A stretch of 64,000 nt of DNA from Dryobates pubescens (Eukaryota > Chordata > Aves > Piciformes > Picidae): contig NC_071617.1 in the NCBI RefSeq assembly GCF_014839835.1, forward strand, positions 37,583,652 to 37,647,651, written 5' to 3'. Shown here piece by piece: positions 13,421-27,077 of this stretch (its first letter is position 1; each line of letters begins with the position of its first letter). Both the position numbers and the translations under genes were made by a program. The notes under the pieces are model-generated. The model made no database searches, was not told where the DNA came from, and worked only from the letters and a program-made list of their open reading frames with translations.

Positions 13421-13525
13421 ATTTAATAATACGCCAATAGGATGTCTTCCACATATTGTATTATGGTATTTCTTCAAGTAGTTGCTAAAAGATACAGGAT
13501 CTAGCTGCTCTATAATGCTCATACC
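13421..13525 (-). CDS. MEMO1: MEMO1 coding exon 8
   Basis: Encodes 35 residues, [10 protein letters not shown] through HPIGVLLN, including Cys244 in TICGRH. The intron is phase 0 at both ends. Confidence 0.97.
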
Positions 13526-16077
13526 CTGAAAAAGAATCAATAGGAATAATTACTTCACACATTCGCAAGTGTTCATACATCAGCTATTTATGACAGCAGG
13601 GAATACTTCAGGAGGGAAAAAATCTCTACTTTATACCAAGGGAAGCTCAGCATGTGACCTCTAGCTTGTAGTCCTCTTGTCATCCCTTGCCAAACCAGAA
13701 GTGCAGAAGCTCTTTCAGAGCTGTCAACGATCCACAGATCCATGAAGCTACATTTGCAAGTAAGTGACACTCGTTAAAAAAGCTCCTCCTGCAGACTAGC
13801 TGATCCCCACATCCCAGGGTGCCTTGCATCTATAGTATTTTGTGTAGCTATAACCAGAAAAACTTACTAAATGTGCAAAAGAGCAAGAAATTTTGCCTCC
13901 ATCTCCTCCCTGATAACTGAACTCAGGGCTGAACACTTGCCTGGGACTTCCAGATATCAAAAACCCTAGGCAAATCATCAATATACACACATGCAATTCA
14001 AGCACGTAGCAAGTGCAGTGTATCCTAGACATATCACACATGGAAGGCAGTTGACCTGCACAAAGACTGGCCATCTGCACAGAGTGCAGAAAGCAGATCC
14101 AGAACATTTCCAAAGCTCTAGAAAGCTGGAGCATGACAGAAACTTCAAGAGCCAGGAAATGGTGCTTCCTCTTTGCATGAGGCAAATACACATGTACTTC
14201 ATCTCCATCCACAATGAGATCCATGATCCTGTGGAATCACACTATGAAAACCACCAGATGTATGGAAAACAAAACCTTCCACATGTACAGACGTTTGCAT
14301 TCTTAAAAGCAAAAAGGATCCTACAACTCTAGATACAGCCTATTCTTACTCCATCCACAGAGCAGATCAATACCAGGAAAGCAGTTTAAACCAAGTCTAA
14401 CTTAACTATTGTCTGGGCTTCATCGTGGCTTTGCCATTTTGCCTGTATTTGTCTCCATTCTCTTGCATTTTTTCCTTTGTCTCAAAATTAATTCTTGAAT
14501 GAGCTCCAGACTCCCACTAATTCATTAAGATATTTAGCTGTGATCCTTAAATGCAGCTGATGGAAAAGGAAGGTTTTCCTTAGAGACTGGAAAACAACAT
14601 ACTTTGCATGAGGACAATGGGAGATTGGTATCAGAAAGTGAGAGAATTTCTCCTGAGGTTTCTGCAATTGTTCCAGCCCTTTCGCCTGCTCTTGGGAAAG
14701 CATAGGTGATAAAAGGAGAAGTCACAGTACAGGAAGCAGTCAGTCTGTCTGAAGTCTCCACCTCAAAAGTGAAACTTCTTGAATACTCTGCAAGGGCGTT
14801 GGCTGATCTGGCAAATATGCTAGTTATTCAGACTGGATCACAGCTCACAATTGAGGAGGTGGAGATTCCCAGGAGAGTCTGGGAGGATTAGAAAACAGCA
14901 ACCACAACCACTACCTTTGTGTACTTTTAATTAAAACCAGATGTAAGGTGAATGCATAAAGAGATCAATTTTATGGAAAAATAAAACCAAACTATGCTGA
15001 CTGAATTGCTGGCAAGAGCTCAGTTCTCCCAGGGTCATGGAGAGCATGTTTGGACCCCTGACCAGCTGTTAACTCACTCCAGATCTATGGAACCTAAATA
15101 AGTGCCAAAAAAGTAAAGGTAGCTATTCTCTAACTAACATGATTATGTAGATATCATTGAATCTGCAAAGCTGAAGCAGCATGTCTTTGACCATCCATTT
15201 ACTTGTGAATTGTACATGTGAATACACAGCTAAAGAAAGCAGACTGAAACTTAACTACATACTCAAGTGAAACTAAACAAGCACAAGGCATTTATTCAGA
15301 TACTGAACAGCTCATGAGAATGTTTTATCCATTTGTAAACCCTTTCATTACTTCTTAGAAGTGAAAATGGACCCATTTTATAGCTGTAAGTCACTGGAAC
15401 ATACTGGGCAGAGGCATTTAAGTTGTTTGTCTCAAATGAATGGACATGGATTTAACAGAATGCCTAGTAAGCTCATTTCAAGGCACAGTTCAGCACTGAA
15501 ACATTTAGAGCTATGCAGTTCATCCCAGCAACTGCTAACAGAGCTCCATACATCACAGACTGGAGACAATCCAAAGAAAATGGATATTAACACATGTCCT
15601 ACAAGCATTCAGCTGTACTGAACTTTTCAACCATTTGGATTTACAAAAAAACCCACCCAGACCTGTGGCAGAGGAGCGAAGACTAACCAGGCTCATTCCT
15701 CACTCTAGAACGTTGTTACAGACAAAGGAAACATTTTTGTCAGGTTGTGTTTTATTTTCCCAAAAAGAGAAGGTGTGAAGCTCGTAACTGTTGGTATTCA
15801 AGACTCAGCTAGGCATGCGTTAGAACAGAGTTCAATACATGACAAAACGCAAGTGATTGATAAAAATGCAAACGATCAGACAGTTCCCCAGTGTATCACA
15901 TGGTTATTATTGCACCACACAGAAATTGTATCTCAGTTACTGTAAATGGCATCTACAATATCCTAACACAGTGCAGTTAATATGACTAGAAGCATTTACG
16001 TTCTTAAATATCCCCTATAGGATCAAGTATCTACAAGCTTACAGAAAAAAGCCCAAGCAAAACAAAACAAAGTAAGT

Positions 16078-16437
16078 TCTGGAGAAGAGGAGGCTGAGGG
16101 GAGACCTCATTGCTTTCTACAACGTCTGGAAAGGCCATTGGAGTGAGGTGAGGGGGTGGTCCTTCTCTCTAGTAACAAGTGATAGGATAAAAGGAAATAG
16201 CCTTAAGTTGCACCAGGAGAGGTTTAGGTTGGATATCAGAAGAAGCTTTCTCACTGAAAAGGTTCTCAGAGACTGAAACAGGCTCCCCAGGGAAGGTGTT
16301 TGAATCCCCATCTCTGGAAGTGTTTTACAGCCACAGAGATGTGATGCGGTTTAGCACCGGCTTTGGTAGAGTTAAGAGAACGGTTGGACTGGATGATCTT
16401 AAAGGTCTTTTCCAACCCAAACAATTCTGTAAGTCCA
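16078..16437 (+). mobile_element. CR1 LINE 3' end in MEMO1 intron 7
   Basis: Begins at GGAGAAGAGGAGGCTGAGGG, passes GTTGCACCAGGAGAGGTTTA and ends GGTCTTTTCCAACCCAAACA ATTCTGTAA. It is a 5'-truncated CR1 tail, antisense to MEMO1, followed at once by an A/C-rich tract. Confidence 0.88.
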
Positions 16438-16575
16438 TAAAACAAAACAAACACACACACACCCAAGCAAACAAACAAACCCCCCCCAACACAACAAAAG
16501 AAGCAAACCAAACCAAACACCACCACCCCCAAAACCCAACCAACCAAAACACCACACCAACCCACAAAACAGAAT
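16438..16575. repeat. A/C-rich simple sequence
   Basis: Almost only A and C (AAACAAAC, CACACAC and CCAACCAAAACACC forms), adjoining a CR1 3' end. Translated frames here are low-complexity and not genes. Confidence 0.9.
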
Positions 16576-16980
16576 AAGGCCCATGGGCTTATTTTGTACT
16601 ATGCTCCAATATTCCTTGGCTGCTCAAGTTTAAGTTTGCTGTCAATTACTTCAGCCACTTATTCATACCTAAAAAAATACAAACTTGTAGCACTCTTATG
16701 GAAGTAGAAACAAACCTGGTCTTAGCACTAACCAGTCCAACTATCTTTGCATGTGTGAGTCACTCAAGACTAGAAGGTAAACAACCAACAGGAAAATTAT
16801 TGGCTAGGCACAGCTGGGAGCTGGGCACCCAGGCATAGAGCAGTGGTCTTGCATTATGCCCAAGCTAAGAAGCTTTTCCAGGCTGAAACACTGTAGAAGG
16901 TGGTGGCACACCTTAGCAGCGTGGTGGAAGCTATCAGAATTTAGCAGTCTATTAGAACCACTTGAGAAGCCACCCAGGTT

Positions 16981-17124
16981 GTGCACTGCTCCTGTGTAGC
17001 TCTCCTCAGTGCCTGTGTTATCCTCCCCGTGCACTGCTCCTGTGTAGCTCTCCTCAGTGCCTGTGTTATCCTCCCCGTGCACTGCTCCTGTGTAGCTCTC
17101 CTCAGTGCCTGTGTTATCCTCCCC
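16981..17124. repeat. 48-bp minisatellite, three perfect copies
   Basis: Unit begins GTGCACTGCTCCTGTGTAGC and ends TTATCCTCCCC. Copies are at 16981-17028, 17029-17076 and 17077-17124 with no difference among them, so the expansion is recent. It lies in MEMO1 intron 7. Confidence 0.97.
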
Positions 17125-19429
17125 ACTCAGCCTTCAGGGTAGCAGAATCCTTCTGTTGGTTCGAATGAGGCATAAGGTTTCAAACAGATAAAATGACCAA
17201 TCTGGCAGTGCAAGCAAGCAGCCTGCATCTTCCTGTTACCATACGCAAAGAATAATTACTCTTTGATGATGCCTTACAGAATATTCCCCCACTTTTATTT
17301 AAGAAGGTGATAGGTATCAGGTTATGATATACAAACAGATCATTGCAAATCAGCTGCTCCATTATAACTCTTTGTTCACAGATTCTTCCTTAAGTCACCC
17401 TGTTAACCATGGAGCTGTTTACTCCTCTCACTGTCACTGTGGTACCCTAGGGGTAACAGCATGAAGAGTTACCACAGAGAAACCTATGTCTGCCCAACAA
17501 TATTTACTACTCTGTAGTTTTCTATGCTGGAGTCTAAATGCTCTAACTTGAAAAATCACAGCAAATAAAATATCTCACAGCAGTTACAAGGTTTGTAAAT
17601 ATTCAATGCCTGACCTTGTTCATGAACTAGCAAAAAAATTATCATGCATCTGTATTCAAGGTCCAATCTAAATACAGAAGAGATTGTTGTCCTCCCACAA
17701 GAGCGTTTCTAACAAAAAGTAATTTCATCTTAACCAGAATATCTCCCTGGTAACAAAGTGCTCAGCCAACTGCTTTCCTTGTACTGGACTGGTAACAACA
17801 GAGGTTAAAACCTCTGAGAAGAGACAAACTGTACTAAGACTAACTTAATGATATTTTCTCTGTGGAGAGGCCTAGTGGTTACAACAATCCAAGTTTCTTT
17901 AGCATGCCAAAGGACAAAAAATTTCAATACTTATCTAAGGAAACAAGAATTAGCTGAGTGGGACACAGAGATAGGAATAAACCTCTTCCAAAAGCTGAAG
18001 AATGTGACAGGAAGATGTTTGTAGCATTGTGGATAGTGTCTCAAGTGTACCCACAATACTGCTAACAAGACATTTCTGAAGTTTACTGAAAGCAAAACCT
18101 ACTCTTTACAAAGTTTGACTATAGAGTCATGTGTTCACATATGGCATGATACAAACAAGCACGCAGCACATTTAGTTTTCCAGTTAAAGATTGAAAATTA
18201 TATGCCTACTGTTTAATAACTATGAGAACACTTTTTCAATGTGACAAAACCCATAATGTCCTTTTGGCTCAATAGCTACTAAAGGAAAGAGTTGGTGCAG
18301 CAATGTATTCACTAAAACTAATTAAATGCCAAACTCCAGTCTTTCACCATAGAAATCAACAAGGGCAAACTAATGTTTGCTAATGCACCTTAATCTGCTC
18401 TCCTGCAAAAACACTCAAGTTCCAATCCTGAGACTCTGTAGAAAAACCACTTGTCTTTCATAGAGAAACCGTTCAGCTGTCAACAGAAATTATTAAACGT
18501 GGGATAAATAGAATGAAGGTTAAAACAAAGGGGTTAATACGGGTAGGCAAAGCAAAAAACTCCAGAGGTGTCTTCAGCAGATAGAGGATTTATTCCTTCA
18601 AGGCAATTAAGGAAAAAAATATAAAATGAACGTGCCCTAAGTAACAGTTCTCTCTTCTAAAACATTCTACAGGAGTTACATAAATGAGCCAAACAGTTGT
18701 AAGCAGATTTTAAGGTTACATATTTTCAGAAGAACTACTTCGATTCTGTGCCTTGAATACAGTCTTGAACTTTTTAATTTAAAAAGCAATCCTTGGCTCC
18801 TGTGACTGCAAAGCAAATGCACCATTACTGGCATCATCTTTATGTATTTAATGCCACTTTCAGACATTTGCCAAAGCCAGAATGCAGTAGGGTCTACTGC
18901 TTTTCCTCAACACCTGCTACAGTGTGAGGGACAGAGGGAAGACTCCTCCAAAGAAAAAGGTAACTTTGTTTTCCTGACCAGCACAATCCCCTTACAGCCC
19001 CTCCTCCTCAAAATGGATGTTGCTAAAACCGTTAGGATAATCCCAACACTTTTTCAATAGGCAGGTATCAGAGCTGTCAAGCCTGAATTATTACAACACT
19101 CAATTCATAATTCTTAATGCTTCTCAGAAACATAAGAGGGTATGTGGACAGGAATTACATTACACTAGGGCATTTTAGGTAGGCAAACATGCATTTATTC
19201 TCCTAAACTATGCTTATTGGGTTATACCTGTAGTATGTTGTGCAGTCAAAATGAAGGATACTGGCTAAAACCACATGAGGAGTTCTTATTGTGGTAAACA
19301 AAATAAAAGTATACATTCAATAAAATAGCTAATCTCTAATATTTTGCTACAGAAATTTCTAAAGTGTTCAAAGAAATGTAATAAACAGGAGAAATTTGTT
19401 AGTTAGTTCCACCAAATCTGAAAACTTAC

Positions 19430-19506
19430 CATTTTATCTAGGTGCTCAATGGATCTATAAATTTCTCCTTGGGATTCATCATAGTAACTGTAACGGAACC
19501 TCTGAC
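19430..19506 (-). CDS. MEMO1: MEMO1 coding exon 7
   Basis: Encodes [20 protein letters not shown] followed by EHLDKM. It ends exactly on a codon (ATG/GTAAG), so intron 7 is phase 0. Confidence 0.97.
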
Positions 19507-20647
19507 CTTGAAACAAAAATCATGTATAAAATAAAAAAGGGAAGAATCGTAGCTAAAACACTCCCTAGTGCTTACTAAATAATTGAAATAATAATATTTT
19601 CAAAGTAGTAATCTTCATTTACTTTATATTTTTTAGCTCCACTGAAGAAATTCTAGGGCAATCACAGCAGCAGCCCAGAAGTGAAGTAAGAGATACAAGG
19701 CAGGCAGCTATATTCCTGAAGGAAAACCTATGTGCAAATGACACTGCAGTATCACTTACTAATTGTTTGTTATTGCCTTAGAATCCAATCCCATAAATTA
19801 AAATGTAAAGCAACATTTCATTTCGATATTCCACTTGACAAAGTCAGCCCTGGAGTAAGGCTACTTCTGCTTGCACAATAACCATTAAGGAAGGTTCAAA
19901 GGCCAAGTTCATGATAAATGAACAGTTCCAGATGGTTCATTAGGCACAACAGAACCCAGATCATTCTTATATACCTCCACGTATTCCTCAGTTCAAAGAT
20001 GAGTAAAATATTACATAAAATTACGTAAGTTGACCCAAGATGACAATGAAAAAAGAGAAGCAGGTCTGTTGTGTAACATAAAAACATCTTTCTGAAGCAG
20101 TCCCTATTCTGGCTATTTTCACACTTAGAAGAAAAATAAAGTGTTAAAGTAGGACAGAAGTCAAGGCTTCTGGAGTCCTTATAGCTCTGCCACCAAGATG
20201 AACTGGGATAGCTCTGACAAATTGGCATAGATACTCCACCTGCTATCTTACCCAGCAGTAAAAGGTATAAAACTTATTTCCCTCAGGGGGATGGTGTAAG
20301 TCCAGTGAGTTTTTAGGTAATTAGTTCTGCAAGTTCCTTTGAAGTGCTTAAAAGAAGAGCAAGAAACTCAGACACTAATTTCATTGCAACAGTAAAGAGA
20401 TGTATATAAACCCATACATCTTCACCATGTATTACCTGTACTACACTGAAAACATTACTACATTAATATTTTTCATCTATTATTCCAGATTAATAAGATT
20501 TTTTTTCTTTTTACCTTATAAAGGCATTTAAGTTTCAAAGATACATTTACCAGACGTTAGAATGTTCAGTGTTTAACAAAATACATTGTTTGAAAATTAC
20601 TACAAATGATTCATCATACTGTTATAACGAAGAGATGGGAGACTTAC

Positions 20648-20790
20648 CCCAATGGCAAAAGTCAGAAGAAACCACAAAGAGGTTACTAGGGTCAGCTAGG
20701 TATTTACTGAAGAGTTTTCCAAATTCCTGCTCTTTTGACTCACTCAGTGCTCCGACCAACACAGGAATAATAGTAAACTCATCCTTATGG
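20648..20790 (-). CDS. MEMO1: MEMO1 coding exon 6
   Basis: Encodes [20 protein letters not shown] through [11 protein letters not shown], the central core of the MEMO fold. Acceptor is TTATAAG/CCAT and donor is TGGG/GTAAG. Confidence 0.97.
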
Positions 20791-21567
20791 CTTATAAGCA
20801 AAAGAAAAGAGGTTGTAATTCAAACAACATCTGAAGATTTTTTTTTTCAGGGCTTGTTAACTGAAATTGCAGAATTGTGTAAAAGAGCACTATTGAACTG
20901 AAGATACAGTTAATTTGGTATGGTCATACTAGGAAGTTGTTTCAGAACCTGAAATTATTTCAATTCCACAAAACACATCCTCTCCCAAAACAGAATTTAT
21001 CTTTGCTGCAAAGTGAAGATGCTAAACAAAAAGAGACAATTAAACCATCCAAAAAGTAAGAATCTTCAAAATCTCCATGTACAGATGCTGCATATATGTT
21101 GGGTAATTTTGCAACATACATGAAAATGCTGAAGATAACACCCAGATGTATACTGATACTCCAGGGAAAATGACAAATACTATGGAACAAGAAGTTAAAA
21201 TAAACTGCAAAACAAACCAGAACCAGAGGTGGTCTTGCAAAAACAAAAAAAAAAAAATTATGTAATCATATCTAACATTAACTCTATTAAGTCACTATAA
21301 ACATGTAAACTTGTTTATAAAAGTGTCTTCCAATTTCATCATTGAGGTGTTTGCTCCACTCAGTTTCTGTTACAGTAACTAATACACTCTGATGCTATCT
21401 TCCCCAAAATTTTTATTGGGGGGGTGGGAGAAAGTGAGTATTACTCACCATATAGGATACTACATACCATAAGGGGTATTATTATTTCCTACAGCACTTC
21501 AAATGCAGTTCAAACATTTAATGCACATAACGGTCATTCTGGTAGAAGTAGGAATTAACCCTAGTAC

Positions 21568-21679
21568 CTTTCCATGGCTTTAGCAGTATAAGGCAAATGC
21601 ATTTCAATACTGTGTTCATCTTCATCTGTCTGTAGTGACATACGCTCAAACATTCCAGTCTTCCACAATTCTCCATAAA
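21568..21679 (-). CDS. MEMO1: MEMO1 coding exon 5
   Basis: Encodes [20 protein letters not shown] followed by [17 protein letters not shown] and two bases of Ser. Donor is GAAAG/GTACTA. Confidence 0.96.
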
Positions 21680-22995
21680 CTGTAATGAATTAAAGATTGA
21701 TTTTAACTATTTTTGGTTTAGTGCTGTAAAGCAAGCTCCAGTGCATGTTTATCAGAACATGCCCACTACATCAAATTACTTGCCTTCAAGAACTGTCATC
21801 ATAAAACTACTTGCTTTTAAATCATTTCAGGATTAAAATTATGTTCAGGTTAAGATATAAACATTCACTTTACAGTATCAGAGTCTTAAATTAGGGACTT
21901 TGATAGTATATTGAAAAACAATCACAACTGAAGATCTAAGTAACACAAATAAAACCTGTGAAAAATACGCATGCATTTGCACAGTCACTGAATTCCCATT
22001 TTCACAAACTACCCTATCATGTTTTGTAAAAAACACAAATTGCTGATCAGCTGAGCCACTGTTGAATGTGCTGCTATTTACTACAATTTATTGTTAAATG
22101 AAGCATGAAATCTAAAGACTATGAAAACTAATTAAATAATTCACACTTAGAAGTTATCTTTTCTGCTCTCAAGTGCACTTGGTGATCCGCAGAGTCGTAT
22201 CTACGGTTTGAAATCTCTCCAGTGGATAAAGGATTTCATGTGGGACTGTGCCTGTGCTTCAAAAGAGACCTACAACCCCCAAATAATTTATTACCTATAG
22301 AAATTTCTGCAGGCACTATGTAGAAACCCTGCTGGATTAGCCACAGTTGTGATGAAATAGCAACTAGCCCTTGTGAAAAAAATCACTGTGAAAGATTACT
22401 CAGGTACACCTGAAAACACATGGAAGTCCAAATCTCTACTTTATCTTGATTACACCTTTAAGCTTATTCTAAAAGACTGGTATTTCATGGACTAACAGTT
22501 TTTAAGTTCTGCCAGTTAAAAAAGTAGTCACATGCAATAATGGATCCAATAAAAGCAGCTTTTTGTTCCTCTATTATTACTCTATCAGAAATAACCTCAA
22601 ATTAAGTGAAGAACTGTCTTATTTTGCAGACAGAATACTTCACAGACTAATGGAGTAGGTGTGTAGTGAGCTAGAACACAAATGTAATTTTTAGTTTGAA
22701 AACCCTTTTAAAATTAACTTGTCAAGAAGCACACATTCTTTAGAGGAAAGATAAGCAAAGTCTGAGAATTTCTCAATTGCAAGAACAAGAGACACATTAA
22801 GGTTATAAAACACAGCAATGCCTGCAACCACCAGGATCTTTCAGAAGTTAGCTTTCATTGCAGTAATAAGGGATTTATACTTGTACGCCACTTAAAAGCA
22901 ATGAAGAGACCAGTAAGAATCCTCAGCACTGCAGTACCACAGTTAATAGTCAAGCCTCAACAATCTTCAAGATGTAAGCTTTATCATGCACTTAC

Positions 22996-23108
22996 TCTTT
23001 TGGTCAATTCGAAGATCATACAGAGGTGTTCTGTAAATGTCCACACTGGAAAGTGCACATCGGGAAAGGGGCACGTGATGGGAAGGCCCAAGAATGAAAA
23101 TTTTTCGG
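22996..23108 (-). CDS. MEMO1: MEMO1 coding exon 4
   Basis: Encodes [20 protein letters not shown] and on to YDLRIDQK. It contains His81 in the GPSHHV motif. Acceptor is TTGTAG/CCGA and donor is AAGA/GTAAG. Confidence 0.97.
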
Positions 23109-25007
23109 CTACAATTAACACAAAAGCCCACAATTTAGACAACTGCTGTCGTACAGAGACTTGGTTTAGAGTCATAAGTTTACTAACAACGTACAAAGGA
23201 ATACTGTGTGGTGGTTACCAACAGAGTTTTACTCTGCTGTGTTAAGGCCACAGATCAATCCATGACCTAGCCTTGCTTGCTGTCTCAGAACTGATCCTGA
23301 GATCAGTTCAACAATGCTTCCCACAGCCTTAAACAGGCTACATATAGTCGAGGGCACTCACTTGCTAGAAATCTGTCTGACTGGATTTGTTTGGATGTTG
23401 AATGCTGTGTTACAGCCCCTTAGAACAGAGTTTTGGATTCACTCCTTCAACCAACACGATCTTCAGCTACACACCACCTTCAACAACTGCAGGTATGTGC
23501 CCTCAAATGAGGATTATAGATTTATCACCTACTCATTTTTTCACTTATTTACTTGATCAGCCTTACTTCAGATTTCATCAAATTCAAATTTAAGTCACTC
23601 TCAAATGCTGTTTTTATTCAGCTGTTGCATGAACAACAGGGACTTGGACCTTCACATTCATAGCTTTAGCTGCAAGCTTTCACACGTCATCATGATGTTA
23701 TTTCATCAAGTCCTCAGTTCCTGGCTCTTGATTAGATGTTAAGGGTCTCCTGTCATGGGACTTAAACAAAACAAAACAAAACAAACTATAGGAAATTCGG
23801 CTTTTCAGAGTCAGGATCATACAATCTTGTTTCTGGCACTGAACTAACGGGTGGGAGACATGTAAAGTTGGTTGTTGGTTGTTTTTTTTTCCCCTTACAT
23901 GTGGAGTGTTATTCTAACACTAAAACTTTTTACAGAGCTCATAAAACCAAAATATCTGAATGTGCAATACAGATTCTAAATATCCCATGCAGTAAAACAG
24001 CAACTGATCTAGAAAGTTCAATCAGCTCCATGTCATTGAATATGGGGAATACAACTTGTTTGAGAAATTTTAGAGAATGTAGTTGTCTGTCAAACTAAGT
24101 TATTTTCACTTTGTTTACAATCATTTAGAAAGAATTAAAACCACTGTCTTTAAAGAGCACTAAAAAATGTTATTGCACAACTATGCAACTGACAGACATT
24201 GCCAGTTATCACATAAACATTGTAAATTACATACTTTTAGTAAATACTGGAAAGGCTTTCATTTTTTGTCATGAAAAAAACCCAAACATCTCAGTGAGCA
24301 GAACGTTAAGAATTGTATTCCTTTAACCTAGAATAACTGCATTCATATTTTCAGAGGCAGGTGCAGACTACAGTAGTGTGTTGGGTTTGTTTTCTTTAAA
24401 AAGCCAAACACTTTTGTGCTGTTAGAAACAAGTCAGTTTAAAATTATTACAGCAAGTAACATTCATTGACTTCAAATATTATATACACACACTGGTCACT
24501 TTCTCCACAGCAGAGAGAATCCTGGTAGCATTCAGCCCATAATCCTGCACTGAAAAACCAATGCAGAATCATGATCAAGTATTTTAATACACTTTAAACC
24601 CAAACCAAGCCTCCCAACAAAAAAGGAAAGGTGCACTGAGACCAGTAAAAAACAGCTTCGGCTTTTATAAAAGCAGTGGAATGTCAAGCAATGAACCAGA
24701 TTAAATGTTACTACCTACAAAAAGGAACACCTTTAATCCCTCCCTTCTAAACAGTTAGTTACCAGTAAGTCTTAATAATTTTTGACACTATTGCTTTACA
24801 TTTTCAACAATACATTGTTTTTTTCTTTTGTAATACAAAAAATTTGAACGTTTATGATGTTAAAACAGAAGGGATACATAAAAGCCTAAACAGAGTACAA
24901 AATTATGAGTACTTTGAGGTGCAGGAACATAAAAAGAACATTAAGTGTCTCAGAGAATTGCAGTGGCATTGTCTTACACCTTGTAACCAAAAGACTTTAA
25001 TACTTAC

Positions 25008-25076
25008 GTAATATTAGGATCCACTTGTTTATAAGCATGGGCTGCACAAGATCCACAATAGGTATATCCTGCATGG
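25008..25076 (-). CDS. MEMO1: MEMO1 coding exon 3
   Basis: Encodes [20 protein letters not shown] then NI and two bases of Thr71. It carries His49, one of the metal-site residues of the family. Donor is TTAC/GTAAG. Confidence 0.97.
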
Positions 25077-26995
25077 CTGCAAATCCAGGTGTACAAAATA
25101 TTAACTTGTTTAATATCATTGAACAGCTTAAATATGTAGATATTGCTATTAGAAGTTAATACATTAACTATTATTTGTCCCCAATGGTCTAGAAAGAGCT
25201 GGAGAGCACTGCTGCAGTGCTGGATGTACAAGAGTCTTTCAAAAAACTATCACTGATGGTTTACTTGAACATTCATAAGTAAGCCTTCAGATCAAAGCAC
25301 CTTTTGTTACTTTTAAGATACTAGTAAGCAGATTACACAATTGTGTATTATCAGAAGCTCATGATGATGCTAAGAGTGCAGCCAGGGGACAAGAGAATAG
25401 CAAGCTGCTGAAAACTCTTCTAACCACTCTTCCGTTACTGAATACCATGACCATAGAGGGCTCTAGCAAAGAGACTACAGCTTGCAGCAGATAAACAGAA
25501 GAGAAGTGTTCTGCATTGAAAAACAGTACCTCTGCCACAGAATGAATGAGCACAAGGAAAGGACTGGAACGCAGCATAGTAGCTTTTACTGCAGGGGATG
25601 CAATACATGCTTTATCATTTCCTATCACTCTGGCCTGGAGCCTTTCATGACCTGTGCACGCTCCAAAAACATTCATAATTGTTCTAACTACTTGTCTCAA
25701 ATATCACATCCAAATCATAAGACCCCTTCCCATCAAGACTGTTAAAAACAGAAGAATCTATTTACATTGCTAAAAGTAGTAATTTCAGCTAACATTCATT
25801 CCCCAAGATCCAAGGCAGAGTGGTGAAGAAGAGCTCATAATCACTCAGCTGCAAGTCCACAGCAGAAGACTGCCTCTGTTACACAGAGCTTGAGTCACAT
25901 CACCTCTGGAACAACTGTGACCTTAGGTAAACAGTTCTCATTCATTTTAAGTCAAGTATGTGCAACACCACCACAGCTTTCCAGATGGTCTTTTTATACA
26001 ATGCTACTGAGAATGGTATGTGCTGCAAGTCCTGGGACATATATCACACTTGAAGATACAAGTTCCCCATTGACAGCACTGGAGGATTTTATGTTTATGT
26101 CTGTGTGCTCGCATGCATATATATCCACAGAGGGATACCTGAAGCAAGTTATCTTCAAAACTACCCTGGGGTTTTACTCCAGTGTCACCTCACTCATTCT
26201 AAAGAGCTTAGAAAGATACTAACGTACGTACTGAAGAGAGACATAGGAGACTGAGACCTAGTGAACTAGCAAAGTATGTTATTTGTCAAAAGAACCTTCT
26301 GAAAGGTTCTCTCTGCTATGGTCTTTATCCTCACTCGTTCGCAAAAGTATCATTAGCCACATCCCATTTACAGGTGGGAAAACAAAGGCATGGTTAATGA
26401 AACAATTTGGTGAGGCCATGGGAAGACCTCCAGCAGTTCTGGAAAAAGAACCTAGGTTACCTATAATGCTCAGATGAAAGGCCTCTTCCCTGATATTCCT
26501 GTGAGAATGACTTAAGGCAGATATGGGACAATTTCTTCAAACAGTAAATCAATGTTACATTAACACGGGAAAACCATCATATTTAAGTTGCTTTTTCTAG
26601 CGATTCCTTCCAACTCATAGTAAATAGGAACAACCAACATTTTTTTATTATAGCTCTCAACTACCTTCAGGAAATTGAACTCCACCTAAACAGTATAAAT
26701 GATCCCCATTTCTGCTTTGCATAGCTGAACAGTATTTCTTCATTTTTTCACCTGTCTTACTGGATCACGAGTGAATGTTGCGTTTGCAGTCCATCACCAA
26801 AAGGAAATTAATATACCAAAAAGTGCACAGATTTCTTCCATTCCATGCCATATCCAAAATATGGATAAAAAAATTAAAACCAGGATATTCCTTTATCCAA
26901 AATACTAGCTTTCAGCACTTTTCAATATCACTCAAAATACAGAAGCATTTAACTGATCAAGTATTGTATATACTAAAAACAATCTTCAAACTTAC

Positions 26996-27077
26996 GGTGC
27001 AATAATGGCTCTAGCAGGTCTTTTTGTGGACTGTACTTGAGAAAGCCAGCCTTCTAGTTGTGCATTCAGCTGGGGTC
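26996..27077 (-). CDS. MEMO1: MEMO1 coding exon 2
   Basis: Encodes [20 protein letters not shown] followed by PARAIIAP, matching human MEMO1 closely. Acceptor is CATAG/GACC and donor is CACC/GTAAG. The last codon (Pro48) is split with the next exon. Confidence 0.97.

Larger units (their letters stand above)
13526..19429 (-). other. MEMO1: MEMO1 intron 7
   Basis: Contains a CR1 tail, an A/C-rich tract and the 48-bp minisatellite. The rest is unrecognised unique sequence, with antisense-frame ORFs near 13.8-14.3 kb that look like chance. Confidence 0.85.

Noticed and set aside
13796-14332. Overlapping 142- and 113-codon frames on opposite strands in MEMO1 intron 7
   Set aside because: No domain or recognisable similarity, no splice context, and mirror-image openness typical of chance.
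16804-17168. Repeat-coded frames with 16-residue units
   Set aside because: They follow from the 48-bp minisatellite having a period divisible by three.
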